From positions 3,516,496 to 3,580,495 of the forward strand of contig NZ_AP018316.1 in assembly GCF_002368115.1 (NCBI RefSeq): a DNA stretch of 64,000 nucleotides, in the 5' to 3' direction. The notes beneath the pieces are model-generated. The model was not told the DNA's origin. It did not search any database and saw only the letters and a list, made by a program, of their open reading frames with translations. This stretch comes from Dolichospermum compactum NIES-806. GTDB lineage: Bacteria; Cyanobacteriota; Cyanobacteriia; Cyanobacteriales; Nostocaceae. Every line of letters begins with the position of its first letter. Position 1 is the first letter of the stretch. The position numbers and the translations under genes were made by a program. Positions 52,413 to 60,659 of the stretch are shown here, piece by piece.

Positions 52413-53639
52413 TTATTCGCTTTTCACATCTTTGCTAAAAATACGATAGTACAACCAGGTACTAAATTCTTTCATGGGAAATAGGATATAGGTCAAAGGA
52501 TTTACAGTGACAATAATATTTCTAAAATCCCGTTTAGCAAAAAATAAAATTCCCTGTACAACTTGTTTTGCTGACATGACACCATAGGGATTTAATTGAC
52601 TTTTGAAAGGACCTAAAATTAATTTGCGAATGACACAAGTTTTATCTAAACGTTTGAGAGTGACAATATCTCCTAATGCTCTTTTGCTGAGTTCATACAA
52701 GGGACTTAAAGCTGGGGAAACTTCCGCTTCTGAAGTATTTACCCAAATTTCTTTGGTGGCTTTGTCTTGGGGTCCTGTGACAGTTGCAGAAAAGACATCT
52801 ATCAATTCTAAAGCGGAAAAAGTGTTAACTTGATAGGAATTTTGAATGGCACTAGAAGTTCTATTTCCATAAACATTTACACCATGATTGATAATGAGAA
52901 TGTCAACTTTATTTAAACTTTCCTTTAGTTGAGTTTCATTACCTAATTCCCATTTTAGAACTTTGACCCGCTCTTGAACTGCGATTTTTTCAGGATTAGT
53001 TGTTAATGCCACAACTTTGGCATTATGCTTTAATAATTCCGCTACTAATGCTTGTCCTAATGCACCAGAAGCACCTGTTAAAGCTACGGTTTTACCTTTG
53101 AGAGAAAGTCCTGTTCCTAGTATTTTATCCACTAGGGGAAATACACCACTATAGTAAGCATTAACATCATCAAAATGATGTCGCCAATGATAGGTTCTAT
53201 TTACCCACAAAACAGAGGGAATTTTGTCTAAAGGTCCGGGTAAATGATTGTAGTCTGTGTCTATGGTTCCTTGGAAATATCGCAAAGAAGCACCATATAA
53301 AAAAGTGACAGCATAAGCGACTCCTAACCATAATCCCCATTGATGTGCTAGTAAGGCAATTATGGTTAAAATGACTACCAATATACCCGATTCGACGATA
53401 TCGTGATACAACTGGGAATCTATGTAGGCTTTTTGGGAAATTAAAGTTAAATCTCGTCGGTATACAGCATGATGTTTATTGTGCCATTTTGCTAACCATG
53501 TTATTTGATGGCACAAAGCATGATAAGCATCTCTGACAACTTCCGCGAGTAAGAGGGAGGAAAATCCCCAGGTTGTGAACTGAATACAGTTGTTTACTAA
53601 AACCGAGTCAATAGTTAAGCTTTGAGCCAAAATCATCAT
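52413..53639 (-). CDS. Bifunctional sterol-desaturase-like / short-chain dehydrogenase protein
   Basis: 408 residues. Residues 1-170 form a membrane-embedded fatty-acid-hydroxylase-like part with histidine boxes (HALCHQ, HNKHH, HWRHHFDD) and several spans. Residues of about 180-400 form a Rossmann dehydrogenase: GKTVALTGASGALGQALVAE, INHGVNVYG and the YELSKRAL active-site region. This fusion is known from cyanobacteria; substrate is not established (lipid or carotenoid-like). No lesion seen. Confidence 0.9.
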   Translation of the reverse strand: MMILAQSLTIDSVLVNNCIQFTTWGFSSLLLAEVVRDAYHALCHQITWLAKWHNKHHAVYRRDLTLISQKAYIDSQLYHDIVESGILVVILTIIALLAHQWGLWLGVAYAVTFLYGASLRYFQGTIDTDYNHLPGPLDKIPSVLWVNRTYHWRHHFDDVNAYYSGVFPLVDKILGTGLSLKGKTVALTGASGALGQALVAELLKHNAKVVALTTNPEKIAVQERVKVLKWELGNETQLKESLNKVDILIINHGVNVYGNRTSSAIQNSYQVNTFSALELIDVFSATVTGPQDKATKEIWVNTSEAEVSPALSPLYELSKRALGDIVTLKRLDKTCVIRKLILGPFKSQLNPYGVMSAKQVVQGILFFAKRDFRNIIVTVNPLTYILFPMKEFSTWLYYRIFSKDVKSE

Positions 53640-53674
53640 CTTTCTGGTGATACCTCTTTTTCTTAATGGTTATA

Positions 53675-54106
53675 TCAATCCCTGATTTGTTCAACTAATC
53701 GTTGTTCTAGTATATCTAACAATTCATCTACATTTTTCCCCACTTCCTGAAAACAAGTTTCTGGTGATGTTTTAGGTGCAAATTGAATTAATTTAATTTC
53801 TCCTTTCCCAATTCCAATCATGACTACTTCTGTTTCGGGTTTGTTGTTATCAATAATTCCTAAAATTTCTTGAAGGCGATTTTCAACTCGCTCATTTAGT
53901 TTTTCTATTTCGGTTTGGGGACAATAAACAAAATGGGGAGTTGGTTGTAAATCAATCCCGATAGTTCCCTGATTATTACCATTTTCTAACCACAATCCCC
54001 AAAAAAGTGCGGCTAGTTCTGGTTGATTGTTTTTGACAAATCTATCTAACTGTCCGCGCCATTTATTCTCTGCTGTTTCGGGTTGGGGAATACTAAACAT
54101 GATCAT
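53675..54106 (-). CDS. Conserved cyanobacterial-type hypothetical protein
   Basis: 143 residues, cytosolic, mixed alpha/beta (ENKWRGQLDRFVKNNQPELA, ALFWGLWLENGNNQGTIGID). The AALFWGLWLE segment is typical of a small cyanobacterial hypothetical family. It lies 35 bp upstream of the desaturase fusion on the same strand, so they may form an operon. Confidence 0.65.
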   Translation of the reverse strand: MIMFSIPQPETAENKWRGQLDRFVKNNQPELAALFWGLWLENGNNQGTIGIDLQPTPHFVYCPQTEIEKLNERVENRLQEILGIIDNNKPETEVVMIGIGKGEIKLIQFAPKTSPETCFQEVGKNVDELLDILEQRLVEQIRD

Positions 54107-54180
54107 TAATTGGTAATTTTATTTTTCTATTTTAACCGAGATTGCACACGTTAGAGTTGGCAATACATTATATACAAGTA

Positions 54181-54240
54181 AGGTGCGTCAGACATGAAAA
54201 TTTGTGGATATTAAGCAATATTTTAACTCTGACGCACCCT
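54181..54240. repeat. GGTGCGTCAGA inverted repeat
   Basis: GGTGCGTCAGA at 54182-54192 pairs with TCTGACGCACC at 54228-54238. TGACGCACCCTAC also lies inside the MITE at 20297-20419, so the two elements are related. Confidence 0.75.
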
Positions 54241-54263
54241 ACAAGATATTTGTTAAATAACAT

Positions 54264-54770
54264 TTATTTTAACCCAGATTGCACACGCCAGAGACTGGTG
54301 TAAATGCCATTTTTCTCTAATAGTTGTTCATGAGTGCCGGCTTCGACTAATTTTCCATTTTCCACAACATAAATACAATCAGCATTGCGAATGGTGGAAA
54401 GACGGTGAGCGATAGCGTAAGCGCTGACTTGTCAGCTCGCGATTGTAGTCCGATTAACTGTAATTTGTTCTAAAGAACGCTGAATCGCGGCTTAGGTTTC
54501 ATTATCTACCGCTGAAGTAGCTTCATCTAAGATTAAAATTGGTGGATCTTTCAACACTGCGCGAGCGATCGCAATTCGTTGTCTTTGTCCTCCAGATAAC
54601 TTTTGCCCCCGTTCATCTACTATTGTCTCATAACCTTGGGGCAAACTCATGATAAAATCACGAGCCTCGGCGATTTTCGCCGCCATGATGATGTTTTCAT
54701 TCGTAGCGGAAAAGTCCCATAGCCAATCTTTTCTCCCACTGTACCATGAAATAAAAACACATCATAAATG
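54264..54770 (-). pseudogene. ABC exporter ATPase fragment, multiply broken
   Basis: Only the second half of the nucleotide-binding domain remains. Reading from about 54770: DVFLFHGTVGEKIGYG, a one-T deletion near 54705, then AAKIAEARDFIMSLPQGYET, signature KLSGGQRQRIA, Walker B ILILDEATSAVDNET. Next come a nonsense codon (TAA at 54492) and AAIQRSLEQI, then a 24 bp SDR5-like element with an in-frame TGA inside TTIA-IAHRLSTI. The tail VEAGTHEQLLEKNG ends at 54264. Membrane domain and Walker A are absent. Three independent lesions plus 5' truncation make decay certain. Confidence 0.92.
54413..54436 (-). mobile_element. 24 bp SDR5-like element inside the former ABC-transporter gene
   Basis: On the minus strand GCGA, then 24 bp (GCTGACAAGTCAGC and GCTTACGCTA), then TCGC. 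Removing it leaves an intact HIP1 octamer and restores the reading of the conserved TTIAIAHRLS. The insert encodes an in-frame TGA. GCTGAC-AA-GTCAGC forms a perfect stem. Confidence 0.88.
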
Positions 54771-55177
54771 GCATAGCCACATTAATTAATAATTACTTGG
54801 AGCTAATACTACCATATAATTGAGTTGATTTATTATCAGTATTGAAGCAATAGATACAGTTATCTTCCTTGAGGAACAGAAGAGATAATTTTGAGAAATT
54901 GGTAACTTGTAATTTGGCAAACTTCACTTTTGGGAATTATATTAGAAAATATTGTCGCTCAAATTATTGTTCCCAGCAGCAAACAGCAGGGTATAATAAC
55001 CTTGTCAATAAACCAGATGTGCTAATTTTCAGTGAAGACTACCAATACAGCCAAAATTCCTGCTAAAACTTAGGGAATATGCCATATCAATCTTGATTTT
55101 GTTCAAAAATGCCACTAATGTGAGCAAATCTCCCTCCCTAAACCAGAACCAGACGTAAAACTAGACAAATCAATATT
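54771..55177. other. 407 bp without an intact gene
   Basis: On the minus strand a membrane-protein-like stretch can be read in pieces (VLAGILAVLVVFTEN, FIDKVIIPCCLLLGTII) with several stops; possibly an old relic. A 65-codon plus-strand frame at 54869 has no supporting features. The promoter of the DUF1824 gene should lie at the right end. Confidence 0.4.
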
Positions 55178-55594
55178 ATGTCTACTCCCAATCATCAGCA
55201 ACTCTCACTCCCAGAAGCCAAGAAAATACTCAACAAATTTAACTGTCTGGATATTGCCCCCATTCTTAAACCGTCAGAAAAAGCTCCCACTCGTGAGGCA
55301 TTAATTTTTCTCACCAGTCTTACCGATTATCAAATCTTAGGTATTTGTGCTGATACAGCCGAAGAGGGAATTTTAGCCATGAAAACCTATTCTCGCGCTT
55401 TGGGTTATCAAGCACCAACTGATTTACCACATCCAGAAGGACCAGTTTATATCAAATTAAATGGCAAAAATGGCCTGTGTTATCTCGATTCCTATTCTGG
55501 GCATCATCGGGGAGTGTTAGTATCTTGCCAGTCTTATCAAGAGGGAGGAGTTAACGAGATGTATGGACATTTACCCCTCGATTTATTTGTCTAG
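55178..55594 (+). CDS. DUF1824-family protein
   Basis: 138 residues of a family restricted to cyanobacteria and plastid-bearing eukaryotes; function unknown. Recognised from LGICADTAEEGILAMKTYSR and PHPEGPVYIKLNGKNGLCYL, GHHRGVLVSCQS. Soluble, no signal peptide. Followed by a GGGCAATGCCC hairpin (about 55620-55634) and the ABC-F gene. Confidence 0.88.
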   Translation: MSTPNHQQLSLPEAKKILNKFNCLDIAPILKPSEKAPTREALIFLTSLTDYQILGICADTAEEGILAMKTYSRALGYQAPTDLPHPEGPVYIKLNGKNGLCYLDSYSGHHRGVLVSCQSYQEGGVNEMYGHLPLDLFV

Positions 55595-55664
55595 AATTTC
55601 ATCTACAATCATCTGTAGGGTGGGCAATGCCCGCCCCATTCTTAATCACTAATTACCGCATAAT

Positions 55665-57572
55665 ATGAGCATTGTTACCCTACAATCAGTTAAAAAAGAT
55701 TTTGGAATTAAAGAACTTTTAAAAGATGCTAGTTTTAGTCTGGATACTAATGACAAAGTTGGTTTAATTGGCACTAATGGTTCTGGGAAATCAACTCTAT
55801 TAAAAATGATTGCTCGGTTAGAATCAATTGATAGTGGGCAAATTTTAGTTAATTCTGGGGCAAAAATTGTTTATTTACCCCAACAACCAGATATGGACGA
55901 AAATCACACTGTTTTAGAACAGGTATTTGCTGACAGTGGTGAACAAATAAATCTCGTTAGGGAGTATGAAGAATTATCTGATAAATTGGCACATTATCCC
56001 GATGATAGTCAGTTAATGTCTCGTCTTTCTAGTGTAATGCAGCGGATGGATGCGACGGGTGCTTGGGAAGTAGAAACCAACGCCAAAATCATTTTAACAA
56101 AATTAGGAATTGCTGATTTTGATGTGAAAGTTGGCACATTATCCGGGGGATATCGCAAGCGCATTGCTTTAGCAGCAGCCTTGATATCAGAACCAGATTT
56201 GTTATTAATGGATGAACCTACCAACCATCTTGATGCCCTGTCTGTAGAATGGTTACAAAGTTATTTAAATCGCTATCGCGGCGCACTTTTATTAATTACT
56301 CATGATCGTTATTTTTTAGATAAAGTTACTAATAGAATTATCGAAATTGATCGAGGTGATATTTACAGTTACACAGGTAATTATTCCTATTATTTAGAAA
56401 AGAAAGCTTTAGCTGAAGAATCTGCCGTTAGCACTCAACGGAAACATCAAGGGATTTTACGGCGGGAATTAGAATGGTTAAAAAAAGGACCTAAAGCTAG
56501 AAGTACGAAGCAAAAAGCTAGAATTGAACGCGCTCATGCACTGAGAGATACTGAGTTTAAACAAGTTAATGGTAAGGTGGATATTTCTACCGTTGGTAGG
56601 CGGATTGGGAAGAAAGTTATTGAACTCCAGAATGTTAGTAAAAGCTACAATGGGAGAACTTTAATTAAAGATTTTACATATCAATTTAGTCCAGAAGATC
56701 GGATTGGCATTATTGGCGGTAATGGTGCAGGAAAATCTACTTTAATGGATATTATGACTGCCAAAATTAAACCGGATTCTGGTAGTGTAGAAATTGGGAC
56801 TACAATTCATATTGGCTATTTTAACCAACATTCAGAAGAATTGTTGACGGCGGTAAATGAAGATCAGCGCGTGATTGATTATATTAAGGAAGAAGGGGAA
56901 TTTATCCAAATCTCCGACGGCACGAAAATCACTGCTTCCCAAATGTTAGAGAGATTCTTGTTTCCGGGAAATCAACAATATGCACCCATTCATAAACTTT
57001 CTGGCGGAGAAAAACGTCGTTTATTCCTATTGCGTATTCTTATTAGTGCGCCCAATGTGTTAATTTTGGATGAACCGACTAATGATTTAGATGTGCAGAC
57101 ATTAGCGGTATTAGAAGACTATCTAGAAGATTTTAATGGTTGTGTGATTGTAGTTTCTCATGATCGTTACTTTTTAGATCGGACGGTAGATAGAATTTTT
57201 GCTTTAGAAGAAGGTGGGGGTTTACGTCAATATCCGGGGAATTATTCCATTTATTTAGATTATAAAAAAGCTGAGGAAGCAGAAAAACAAGAAACACAAA
57301 AACCTGTGATTGTCGAAGAAAAGGTTGGATCTCCAGTTACAGAGACTAAAAAATGCCGCAGGTTATCCAATTGGGAAAGACGAGAATTTGAGGAATTGGA
57401 AGGAAAGATTGCCAAATTAGAAGCAGAGAAAACAGCAGTAGAAAAGAAATTAGTAACTCTAGCTGGAAATTATAGTCAAGTGCAGAAGTTGTATGAAGAG
57501 GTGGAAACGCTGAAGAAAAATATTGATGTAGCCACAGAACGATGGTTGGAATTAGCGGAAATGGAGCCTTAA
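55665..57572 (+). CDS. ABC-F family ATPase (Uup/EttA-like)
   Basis: 635 residues without membrane spans: two ATP-binding cassettes with Walker A GTNGSGKST (about 37-45) and GGNGAGKST (about 350), signatures LSGGYRKR and LSGGEKRR, a P-site linker rich in charged residues (LKKGPKARSTKQKARIERAH) and a C-terminal coiled coil (EELEGKIAKLEAEKTAVEKK). ABC-F proteins act on the ribosome E-site. The C-terminal coiled coil is Uup-like. Exact subclass not determined. Confidence 0.93.
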   Translation: MSIVTLQSVKKDFGIKELLKDASFSLDTNDKVGLIGTNGSGKSTLLKMIARLESIDSGQILVNSGAKIVYLPQQPDMDENHTVLEQVFADSGEQINLVREYEELSDKLAHYPDDSQLMSRLSSVMQRMDATGAWEVETNAKIILTKLGIADFDVKVGTLSGGYRKRIALAAALISEPDLLLMDEPTNHLDALSVEWLQSYLNRYRGALLLITHDRYFLDKVTNRIIEIDRGDIYSYTGNYSYYLEKKALAEESAVSTQRKHQGILRRELEWLKKGPKARSTKQKARIERAHALRDTEFKQVNGKVDISTVGRRIGKKVIELQNVSKSYNGRTLIKDFTYQFSPEDRIGIIGGNGAGKSTLMDIMTAKIKPDSGSVEIGTTIHIGYFNQHSEELLTAVNEDQRVIDYIKEEGEFIQISDGTKITASQMLERFLFPGNQQYAPIHKLSGGEKRRLFLLRILISAPNVLILDEPTNDLDVQTLAVLEDYLEDFNGCVIVVSHDRYFLDRTVDRIFALEEGGGLRQYPGNYSIYLDYKKAEEAEKQETQKPVIVEEKVGSPVTETKKCRRLSNWERREFEELEGKIAKLEAEKTAVEKKLVTLAGNYSQVQKLYEEVETLKKNIDVATERWLELAEMEP

Positions 57573-57576
57573 TGCT

Positions 57577-58416
57577 CTAAGCCGCCTCATTCTGCTCAAT
57601 CGCCAATTCTATCTCATCAGGATAAGCCTCTGCATATACCCAAGCATTTGCTAAATCCGTAGCTGTAATCGTGGGAATAAGTGTAAATGATATAGCGGTT
57701 CTCGATTGAGTGAGATACAAGAACCCCACCCCCAACCCCCTCCCCGCAAGCGATGAGGGGGCTATGATGTATCTCATGCAAGTGCATACTGCTATAGTAG
57801 TAACAATCTCTACTAATTGTTTCAAAGTATCAATGCGATCGCTCATCCCCTTGACTCTACCACCATCCTGAGCCACAACATCTGCCATTGTCAAAGTTAA
57901 GTTAACTGATTCTAAATGTAATTTATCATCTGTTCCTAAGACTTCTGTTGACCAATTTCCTTGATCATCTTGACGATAAACTTCTACTTTCATTTGGTTT
58001 TGGTACACTAGAATATATTCTTTTAAACTATCTATAGTTTGATAATTGATGCGTTTTTCCCGTTTGTCTATTGTTGCTGTGTAATTAGATAAAACTTCTA
58101 TAATCAAATTAGGACGAGTTTTAAAGTACCTTTCTTTATCTTCAGGATCACAAGTAACAATAATATCAGGATAGTAGAATATATTAGCATTTCTGATTTT
58201 AACTTTTACTTTCATATCTGACACGAAAGCACGACAATAACTCCCACGCAAATGAGGACGTAATATAGCGATAATGTTAGTAACAATCAGGTTATGTTCT
58301 TCGCTTGCACCCGCAATTGCAAAAACTTGTCCGGCCACATATTCATGGCGAATATCGCTAGATTTTTCAGCTTCTAGGTATTGTTAAACACTAAAAATAC
58401 TTAATGGAGATTGCAT
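57577..58416 (-). pseudogene. Uma2 gene fused to a DUF433 gene and invaded by a MITE
   Basis: From ATG 58416, MQSPLSIFSV is followed by TAA (58384-58386), then in frame QYLEAEKSSDIRHEYVAGQV, a normal Uma2 start; GAA-to-TAA is the likely change. The Uma2 domain runs to about TMADVV, with its PDIIVTCD and IIEVLS motifs. It continues without a stop into MSDRIDTLKQLVEIVTT, a DUF433-type N-terminus. A 106 bp MITE replaces the DUF433 core, and LIPTITATDLANAWVYAEAY to NEAA is the DUF433 C-terminus. A restart at GTG 58338 could still make a shorter fusion of 253 residues. Confidence 0.75.
57691..57796. mobile_element. 106 bp MITE with TATAGC(G/A)GT termini
   Basis: Left end TATAGCGGT...TGAGATAC and right end GTATCTCA...ACTGCTATA form an imperfect 28 bp inverted repeat with exact outer and inner blocks. 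The interior has CCCCACCCCCAACCCCCTCC. The insertion keeps the surrounding frame open. Confidence 0.82.
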
Positions 58417-58479
58417 AATTTTGATTTGATGGCTGAGAAATTAGGTATAATTCTATTTTATTAGATTAAAAAACTTCCC

Positions 58480-59154
58480 ATGAGCCAAACTGCGATAAAT
58501 CTCGTTGCTATATCTGTTTTTCTGATGACTTTTTCCACTTTATTAGGACCGTTAATACATCTTTCTCCCACAATACCAGCTTTAGCTACGGTGACGTTTT
58601 TAGGAATTGCAACTTTAGATAATTTCAGTTTTCAAGGTAAGGGAGGAACGATATTTTTAGACTTCCTGGCACGATTTTCTCCAGAATATAAAGAACGTAT
58701 TTTACATCATGAAGCGGGTCATCTTCTCGTGGCTCACTTGTTAGAAATCCCCATAACTGGCTATACTCTTAGTGCGTGGGAAGCTTGGAAACAAGGACAA
58801 ACAGGACAAGGAGGGGTATCAATAGATGAGTTAACAACCCAAATAGAAAAATGTGAAATTAGTCCCCAAATTTTAGACCGTTATTGTACAATTTTAATGG
58901 CGGGAATCGCTGCGGAGACTTTGATTTTTGATGCTCATCAAGGTGGAAATGATGATAAAATTAAGTTAATGCAATTTTTACAAGTTCTTGGTGTTTCTGA
59001 GGATATTTATCAACAAAAACAACGGTTTCATTTGCTTCAATCTAAAAATCTGATTCAGGAGAATTGGGAAAGTTATCAAGCTTTGGTATCAGCTATGAGA
59101 GAACGGGTTTCTGTTGAAGAGTGTAAAAAGGTGATTCGTGAGAGTGCGCCATAA
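58480..59154 (+). CDS. M41 (FtsH-type) metallopeptidase-like membrane protein without AAA domain
   Basis: 224 residues. Two N-terminal hydrophobic segments (VAISVFLMTFSTLLGPLIHL and TIPALATVTFLGIATL), then HHEAGHLLVAHLLEIPITGY with the zinc-binding HEAGH, and MAGIAAETLIFDAHQGGNDD, which supplies the region of the third ligand. This corresponds to the protease half of FtsH with no ATPase, as in other small cyanobacterial ATP-dependent-Zn-protease-like proteins. Substrate unknown. Confidence 0.82.
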   Translation: MSQTAINLVAISVFLMTFSTLLGPLIHLSPTIPALATVTFLGIATLDNFSFQGKGGTIFLDFLARFSPEYKERILHHEAGHLLVAHLLEIPITGYTLSAWEAWKQGQTGQGGVSIDELTTQIEKCEISPQILDRYCTILMAGIAAETLIFDAHQGGNDDKIKLMQFLQVLGVSEDIYQQKQRFHLLQSKNLIQENWESYQALVSAMRERVSVEECKKVIRESAP

Positions 59155-59189
59155 TAAAAATATAAATTATAGCTTGAGGACGGTGAAAA

Positions 59190-60044
59190 ATGTATCAAAT
59201 AGATCCGCCACTTTCCCCTAAAGAAACATTACCCACAATGTATGATCTACCGAGTGAAGATCCAGAGGAGAAAGGTTTGCCAGATCAATTCCATTTATTG
59301 CAACCACAATTATTATCAGAAACATTTACACCTGCTAATTATCAAAGTGAGGAAATATTTACAGGTAGTGACATGAATCTGTATTATGATTCTCGTCATC
59401 CATTGTGGTATAAACGTCCTGATTGGTTTGCGGTTTTAGGTGTACCATATTTATATGGTGATCATCAAGATTTAAGATTAAGTTATGTAGTGTGGCAAGA
59501 AGCTGTTAATCCCTATATTATCGTTGAATTGCTATCACCAGGAACAGAAAAAGAAGATTTAGGTCAAACATTGCGAGATGTGGAAAAACCCCCTGTTAAA
59601 TGGGAGATTTATGAGCAGATTTTAAGAGTACCTTATTACGCAATTTTTGATCGTTATCAATCTGAGTTTAGAATGTTTCAGTTAAATGGCGATCGCTATA
59701 CTGAAGCAAATTTAACAAATTTCCGCTTCTGGATACCCAGTATAGAATTAGGTTTAGGAGTTTGGGAAGGAAGTTATAAAAACGTCAATATGCCTTGGTT
59801 GCGTTGGTATGATAAAAATGGTAATTGGGTATTAACTCCCGCAGAATCGGAAAAACAACGCGCAGATCAAGAAAAACAACGCGCAGATCAAGAAAGACAA
59901 CACGCAGATCAAGAAAGACAACGCGCAGATCAAGAAAGACAACGCGCAGATCAAGAAAGACAACGCGCAGATCAAGAAAGACAAAAAACAGAAAAATTAA
60001 TTGCACAATTGCGTGCTTTAGGTGTTGAACCAGAGATAAATTAA
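59190..60044 (+). CDS. Long Uma2-family protein with C-terminal heptad-repeat coiled coil
   Basis: 284 residues. Uma2 core with RHPLWYKRPDWFAVLGVPYL, YIIVELLSPGTEKEDLG and YYAIFDRYQSEFRMFQLNG. The C-terminus (about 218-270) is seven tandem copies of a 7-residue unit (EKQRADQ/ERQRADQ), encoded by a perfect or near-perfect 21 bp repeat at about 59848-59985, then ends QKTEKLIAQLRALGVEPE. The repeat gives a highly charged coiled coil; unit number is likely variable between strains. Confidence 0.9.
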   Translation: MYQIDPPLSPKETLPTMYDLPSEDPEEKGLPDQFHLLQPQLLSETFTPANYQSEEIFTGSDMNLYYDSRHPLWYKRPDWFAVLGVPYLYGDHQDLRLSYVVWQEAVNPYIIVELLSPGTEKEDLGQTLRDVEKPPVKWEIYEQILRVPYYAIFDRYQSEFRMFQLNGDRYTEANLTNFRFWIPSIELGLGVWEGSYKNVNMPWLRWYDKNGNWVLTPAESEKQRADQEKQRADQERQHADQERQRADQERQRADQERQRADQERQKTEKLIAQLRALGVEPEIN

Positions 60045-60087
60045 ATAGACATCTTTGGTCATTAAATGTGCATAACCTGAAACTCTT

Positions 60088-60115
60088 GTAGGGACAATTG
60101 ATGAATTGTCCCTAC
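60088..60115. repeat. GTAGGGACAATT hairpin
   Basis: A perfect 12 bp stem (GTAGGGACAATT / AATTGTCCCTAC) with a GATG loop, 43 bp after the Uma2 stop; may act as its terminator. Same element as 14314-14337 with compensatory stem changes. Confidence 0.7.
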
Positions 60116-60249
60116 GATAATTTTCACAAGATGTCTAATATTTTTATATCCAATCTCCATCAGATCCTTATGCTTGTCAACACTATTTGAGTAAAGGAAT
60201 ATAAACCTTTCGAGATTCCTCATCCTTGACATGGGAAAAATATTGTCAT

Positions 60250-60442
60250 CTAAAATAAAGGTTTTCCATCTTCTTGATATGCAGCAATTAATAGTTCTAT
60301 CACTTCCTGAGCATTTTTCACAGCTTCTTCATAAGTATCACAATGAGTATGATATTTTTGAGTAGGAAATTCAGGTAAATGAACTAAATAACATTTATTT
60401 TCACTACTCCACTGAATAATGATTAGTATAAGGTAAATTCAT
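60250..60442 (-). pseudogene. HicB-like antitoxin gene with early frameshift
   Basis: From ATG 60442, MNLPYT matches the start, then the frame closes at TAG. With a base-shift it continues IIIQWSSENKCYLVHLPEFP, TQKYHTHCDTYEEAVKNAQE, VIELLIAAYQ to TAG 60250. The 193 bp span is not a multiple of three. A typical HicB fold otherwise. Confidence 0.7.
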
Positions 60443-60589
60443 TCTTCTGACTCCTCTGGTTGAATTGATTTTAATTTAGCTAATTTTTCTTTAACTTCTT
60501 TTTCTATATATAGTTAGTTTAGCATCATTTGATGTTAATTTGATACCAATCGGCAATGAAAGCTGAATATATTTCATCTTTCCTGTCAT
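60439..60589 (-). pseudogene. Small partner gene of the HicB-like pseudogene, frameshifted
   Basis: ATG 60589 reads MTGKMKYIQLSLPIGIKLTS then closes; with a shift the end reads IEKEVKEKLAKLKSIQPEES with TGA overlapping the ATG of the next gene. Overlap implies a coupled two-gene unit. The family is not recognised. Confidence 0.5.
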
Positions 60590-60659
60590 AAGTTATAAAT
60601 AATAATGATGCTTTTTGCAGATTTTCCTCAATTAACTAAATTTGATCGCTTAAACACTC

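Noticed and set aside
54869..55066. 65-codon plus-strand frame
   Set aside because: No start context and no recognisable domain; the region looks like decayed DNA.
59785..60028. Frames encoding repeated KTTRRSR or FLDLRVV units
   Set aside because: Alternative-frame and antisense readings of the 21 bp repeat in the Uma2 gene at 59190.
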